A program made the position numbers and the translations under genes. Shown here in pieces: positions 60,718 through 64,000 of a stretch of 64,000 nt of DNA. The DNA is taken from contig CBDEVO010000003.1 of the NCBI GenBank assembly GCA_965243615.1, positions 4,402,001-4,466,000 on the forward strand, read 5' to 3'. The stretch is from JAJEEA01 sp965243615. GTDB taxonomy: Bacteria > Acidobacteriota > Vicinamibacteria > Vicinamibacterales > UBA8438. The stretch's first letter is position 1, and each line of letters starts with the position of its first letter. The notes below the pieces were generated by a model, which saw only the letters and a program-made list of their open reading frames with translations, was not told where the DNA came from and did no database searches.

Positions 60718-63700
60718 TCATCGTTCCTGCGGCAAGTCCCAGCTCACCTTGATGCCCTTGCCTTCGAAGAGCAGGCTCAACGTCTTCCTGAGCATCGCGA
60801 TGAACGGGGGCTCGAGCTCGCCCTCATCCCGGAAGAGATTGACGAACGCGTTCTTCCCCTCCGACGCGATGTCGTCGCGCGTCGCACGCGCAATGGTCAA
60901 CCGGAAGCCGCACTCGCTGCCCACCCGCTGGAGAAACGCGCTGTACTCGTCCCAGGCCACGACCGGGTTCGCACCCTCCCGGTGCGTGCCACGGACGTCG
61001 TCCATGAACGCCATGGCGTCGAGGTCGGCGTCGAGCCTCACACCCACTCCCACCACGCGAGGGTTGGTCGACGGGAACGGTGTCTGGTCCCGGCGCCGGG
61101 CCAGCATGCCCTTGGCCACCTCGTGCTTCATGTCGTGGCTGAAGTACGGCGTCACCTCGGGCGGAGCCTCCAGCCGGAGATCCGCGGCCGCATGCTCGCT
61201 CAGGTAGCCCATCAGGCCCTCGAACGTCTCGTCGTCCCGCCACAGCTTGAACAAGGTGGAGCCCCTGCCGCCGAAGCACAGCCGAATCGACGTGAGGTCC
61301 CCGGCCGCCAGGGGCGGGGGATCGACGCGAAGCAAAGACCGGATCTGCCGGCCGAGAAAGGCGCAGAGCCCGCCCAGCATCACCGACGCCCCGACCTTCA
61401 GGAGCTTCATGGCTTCGGCGTCTCTGACGTTGAACCAGCTCCTCGCGAACACCCGCCCGAAGACCGGACTGTTGATGATCGCCTTGGCCGCGTTCCGGTC
61501 GCTCTCCGAGGGAGGCTGGTCGCCGGACGGCTCCATGAACGCGTCCCGGCCCCGCCGGTCTCCGAACACCCCCTGTCTGCCGATGTGCGCCAAGTCCAGG
61601 GCTTGCAGCACGTGCCGGTTGTACAGCAGGAACTCGGTCATGAGATCGTCGCCGGCCAACCGCACCGAGTGCTGCCAGACGCCCGCCCCTCGCGCCGCGA
61701 GCGCGATGTCCGTGCTTCCGCCGCCGATATCGAGCACCAGTATCGACTGCGGCTGCGCCCTCTCCACCTCGCGAAAATAGTCGAGGGCCGCGTTGCTCTC
61801 GGTGTGGAACTCGATGCGGTTCCAGGGCTCCCACTCGCCCCGCGACGCGGATCGCATCACCTCCCGGTAGGCATCGCCGCTGGGCACGGTCAGCGGATAC
61901 GAGAAATGCCACGTCACCGAGCTCGGGGCCGGCAGGTGCCGATGGCCCACGATCTCGGCCAGACCGAGGATGGCGATGTGCCGAAGATACCGGCCCATGC
62001 GCGTGCGGTCCTCGAGCTCGGTTCCCCACTTGAGGTCGAAGACAAGGTTCGACCGGCTCCGGCCGGACAACAGGTTCTCGGTGAGGTGCAGCACGTCGGG
62101 ATCGAAGAACGCGTAGTCCCGCCAGAGAACGGGCTCGCCGGCCGCCTTCCAGGCCGCCGCCAGATCGGCCACGCCTTCGGCGCTGCGAAGCTGCATGACC
62201 GTCGCGAACGGCTGACTCACCTCCCCGCCGGGCATGAACGCGGTGTACTCGGTCTCGCGATCGGCGCTCGCGCCGCCCTTGTCCCGGAATTCGTTGAACC
62301 TGCGCAATCGCGGCGTGAACGGCAGCGGCTCGATCTTGCCCTCTCCCCGCTTGCAGTAGGCGATGGTGTTGCTCGTACCGAAATCGATCGCCATCTGCGC
62401 CGCGCCTCCGGCCGCGACGTCCTGCGTCTGCAAGTCGCGGGCTCCCGGCAGAATGCCCAGTCCGGCATACACGCCGCCGTGGGAGGACGGGAGTCGGAAC
62501 AGCACCGCCTCGAACGCCGAGTCGCAGCGCTGCAGGCCCTTCTCTCGCGGGTTCTGCGCGGCGTCGCTTCGCATGCGGAGCCACTCGAACCAGACGCTCC
62601 CGTCGTCCGGCCCTCCTTCGTCGAACCGCGCACCGCTCGCGCCTTCCCAGGGGCCGTCCTCGCTGCTCCACGCCTCCAGCCGATTCCGGCAGTAGGCCAC
62701 GCGCGCCGCCCCCTCGCCGAGACCCGTCCGCGAGAGGTCCCGTTCCAGGATGCTCCGCGATACCCCGGTGGTGGCGATGACCGAGCGCTCCAACGGCGAC
62801 CTGCTGACGTTCGTGCTCGTGAAGAGATAGTTCCACCTCCACCCGGGAACCTCGTCACCGCCGGCGTCGCGAACCGACGGCGACCGAAAGTCGGGCCAGG
62901 CGGCGAGGGCCTCCGGCGCCTTGGCCCTCTCGATCGCGTCATCCGCGTATTCGCGGGCGATCTGATGGTCGTGCTTCCGCCGGTCGCGATCGGTCAGCGT
63001 CACCCGGAGGCCGACCCGCGGTCGCGAGGCGCTGCCCAGGCGCTCGATGCGCCCGGCGAGCTCCTCGATGCTCGAGAACAGCAGGAGCGCGGCCGCCTTG
63101 ACCGGCAGCAGGTTCTGCTGGAAGCTCCGGGGATGGGCAGGGGCTTGGAACGTCTCGAGCGCGGTCAGCCGATCCGCCAGGAGGTCGCCGGGACCCAGCA
63201 GCAGAATGTCGTTGTTCGCCGCCTCGCTCCTGAGATGCTCGGGGATCCGAACCGGCGCGCCTTCGTTCGAGGCCGGGAGGTCGGCGAGGGTGCGCTGTCC
63301 GAAGAGAGAGATGTACCGGGGCGGCTTGCCGAGCGTATCCACGCACCTCGGATCCGCCAGCACGATCTTCAGCGTCGTGTCCTCGTCGATTCGTATTCTG
63401 CCGACCTCGAGGTCGGTGACGTGGGCCGCCGTCCCGTCGGCCTCCCAGACCGAGTTGACGGCCTCGTACAGTCCGCCCGGGTCCCGGGCCACCAAGTCGC
63501 CCAGCGGCTTCTCGGTCCAGCTCGCGATGTGATGCCCGGCGCCGCTCTCGTCGAGGTCCCCGGCGAACTCCTCCAGCAGCCTGACGATGGTGTTGGTCGC
63601 GCCGGCGTCGCACGGTTCACCCAGGCTCCTGATCTTGTCCCGGAGGTTCATCGTGAACCGGCGGCACACCTCCAGCTCGTCGGGACTGAGCAGCTCGTCG

Positions 63701-64000
63701 GGCCCCGGCGCGTCGGGGAGGGGGTCTCGCAGTCCGTTCCTCGCCCAGAACTGGTTGAGGCGTTCGTGGCCGGAGAAGTCCCGCGCCGGCGCCACGATGG
63801 TCGACGGCGAGAGCAAGCCGACCAGCACGTCGGGCTCGTTCGCGGCTCGGGTCGACGGCTCCGCATAGAGCAGGTGCACGGGGTCCCACGTGCAATCCGC
63901 CTGGATTCTCGGGTTCAGCTTCTCACTGCCCGCGACCCCTGTGAACCGGTGGACCTCCCGTTCATCGCCCGAGCTCGGCCCCAGGGCGAGGGGCCGGACC
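60718..64000 (-). CDS. large actin/Hsp70-fold ATPase with unrecognised N-terminal region (start beyond window)
   Basis: At least 1093 codons; the frame is open through position 64000, and the residues before the GTG at 63879 look like normal protein, so the start is outside. Numbering from 63879, residues 1-490 contain no motif I know. From ~495 an actin-type ATPase begins: AIDFGTSNTIAYCK (phosphate-1), SILVLDIGGGSTDIAL at 714-727 (phosphate-2) and IRLCFGGRGSTLFKLW near 866-880 (adenosine). This is the Hsp70/MreB/FtsA core, but the flanks are unlike DnaK, which has a substrate domain here lacking. It may polymerise or chaperone. Followed by the ankyrin/PEGA gene 55 nt downstream. Confidence 0.75.
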   Translation of the reverse strand, partial: VRPLALGPSSGDEREVHRFTGVAGSEKLNPRIQADCTWDPVHLLYAEPSTRAANEPDVLVGLLSPSTIVAPARDFSGHERLNQFWARNGLRDPLPDAPGPDELLSPDELEVCRRFTMNLRDKIRSLGEPCDAGATNTIVRLLEEFAGDLDESGAGHHIASWTEKPLGDLVARDPGGLYEAVNSVWEADGTAAHVTDLEVGRIRIDEDTTLKIVLADPRCVDTLGKPPRYISLFGQRTLADLPASNEGAPVRIPEHLRSEAANNDILLLGPGDLLADRLTALETFQAPAHPRSFQQNLLPVKAAALLLFSSIEELAGRIERLGSASRPRVGLRVTLTDRDRRKHDHQIAREYADDAIERAKAPEALAAWPDFRSPSVRDAGGDEVPGWRWNYLFTSTNVSRSPLERSVIATTGVSRSILERDLSRTGLGEGAARVAYCRNRLEAWSSEDGPWEGASGARFDEGGPDDGSVWFEWLRMRSDAAQNPREKGLQRCDSAFEAVLFRLPSSHGGVYAGLGILPGARDLQTQDVAAGGAAQMAIDFGTSNTIAYCKRGEGKIEPLPFTPRLRRFNEFRDKGGASADRETEYTAFMPGGEVSQPFATVMQLRSAEGVADLAAAWKAAGEPVLWRDYAFFDPDVLHLTENLLSGRSRSNLVFDLKWGTELEDRTRMGRYLRHIAILGLAEIVGHRHLPAPSSVTWHFSYPLTVPSGDAYREVMRSASRGEWEPWNRIEFHTESNAALDYFREVERAQPQSILVLDIGGGSTDIALAARGAGVWQHSVRLAGDDLMTEFLLYNRHVLQALDLAHIGRQGVFGDRRGRDAFMEPSGDQPPSESDRNAAKAIINSPVFGRVFARSWFNVRDAEAMKLLKVGASVMLGGLCAFLGRQIRSLLRVDPPPLAAGDLTSIRLCFGGRGSTLFKLWRDDETFEGLMGYLSEHAAADLRLEAPPEVTPYFSHDMKHEVAKGMLARRRDQTPFPSTNPRVVGVGVRLDADLDAMAFMDDVRGTHREGANPVVAWDEYSAFLQRVGSECGFRLTIARATRDDIASEGKNAFVNLFRDEGELEPPFIAMLRKTLSLLFEGKGIKVSWDLPQER

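Noticed and set aside
1..64000. tRNA, rRNA, riboswitch and insertion-sequence genes
   Set aside because: No cloverleaf, rRNA signature, known riboswitch core or transposase/integrase gene could be recognised by reading.

Overview
The window is very GC-rich (about 70% by eye), densely coded DNA from a Gram-negative heterotroph. Kdo/LPS genes, a TonB-dependent receptor of the carboxypeptidase-regulatory type, a DUF5916 barrel, PD40 propeller proteins, several PQQ-type dehydrogenases and a Rieske/cytochrome b operon with a HEAT protein together resemble Acidobacteriota (Vicinamibacteria-like). That assignment is inference from gene content; no rRNA or tRNA gene was seen.

Layout. 1-9.0 kb (minus strand): energy core, with a bc-type complex operon (HEAT protein, Rieske protein, cytochrome b running off the left edge) behind a good sigma70-like promoter, and a TCA block mdh-sucC-sucD-korA-korB-ndk that uses a ferredoxin-dependent 2-oxoglutarate oxidoreductase. 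9.4-18.0 kb (mostly plus): serA, then a tightly coupled Kdo/LPS operon kdsB-pyrG-kdsA-kdsD-lapB-coaE. 18.2-21.3 kb: a MacB/LolCDE-like ABC exporter with one ATPase and two permeases, separated by a 23-bp tandem repeat. 21.4-24.8 kb: a frameshifted Uma2-type nuclease gene, a sulfatase, and a small gene paired with a nucleotidyltransferase. 24.9-36.2 kb (minus): secreted and periplasmic catabolic or surface proteins (PQQ dehydrogenase, HpcH/HpaI aldolase, TolB-like/CBM9/DUF5916 barrel, 14-repeat propeller lipoprotein, Tat-exported hydrolase, PhoD-like phosphoesterase). 36.4-39.3 kb: a vapBC-type module, an exported ankyrin protein and a 99-bp tandem duplication. 39.3-51.1 kb: a second catabolic cluster with another PQQ dehydrogenase, four paralogues of one unnamed secreted family, a signal-peptide-bearing aldolase, an NHL protein, an acyl-CoA ligase and a lactonase. 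51.5-57.1 kb: a nonsense-interrupted DNA-glycosylase-like gene, higBA, a TonB-dependent receptor and a PQQ dehydrogenase whose homology stops abruptly at 57141. 57.1-64.0 kb: a short AT-richer block with 10-bp and 12-bp iterated repeats, then a minus-strand three-gene set: an actin/Hsp70-fold ATPase with a large unrecognised N-terminal region (runs off the right edge), an ankyrin/TM/peptidoglycan-binding/PEGA/TPR protein, and a DUF1640-like coiled-coil membrane protein.

The strongest candidate for something undescribed is this right-hand set (57.1-64.0 kb), whose left edge coincides with a broken dehydrogenase gene and an iteron-like array. The second is the four-paralogue secreted family embedded among PQQ dehydrogenases, aldolases and a lactonase. 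A third theme is a group of genes whose GTG start lies 7-8 nt after a -10 hexamer, suggesting leaderless mRNAs.
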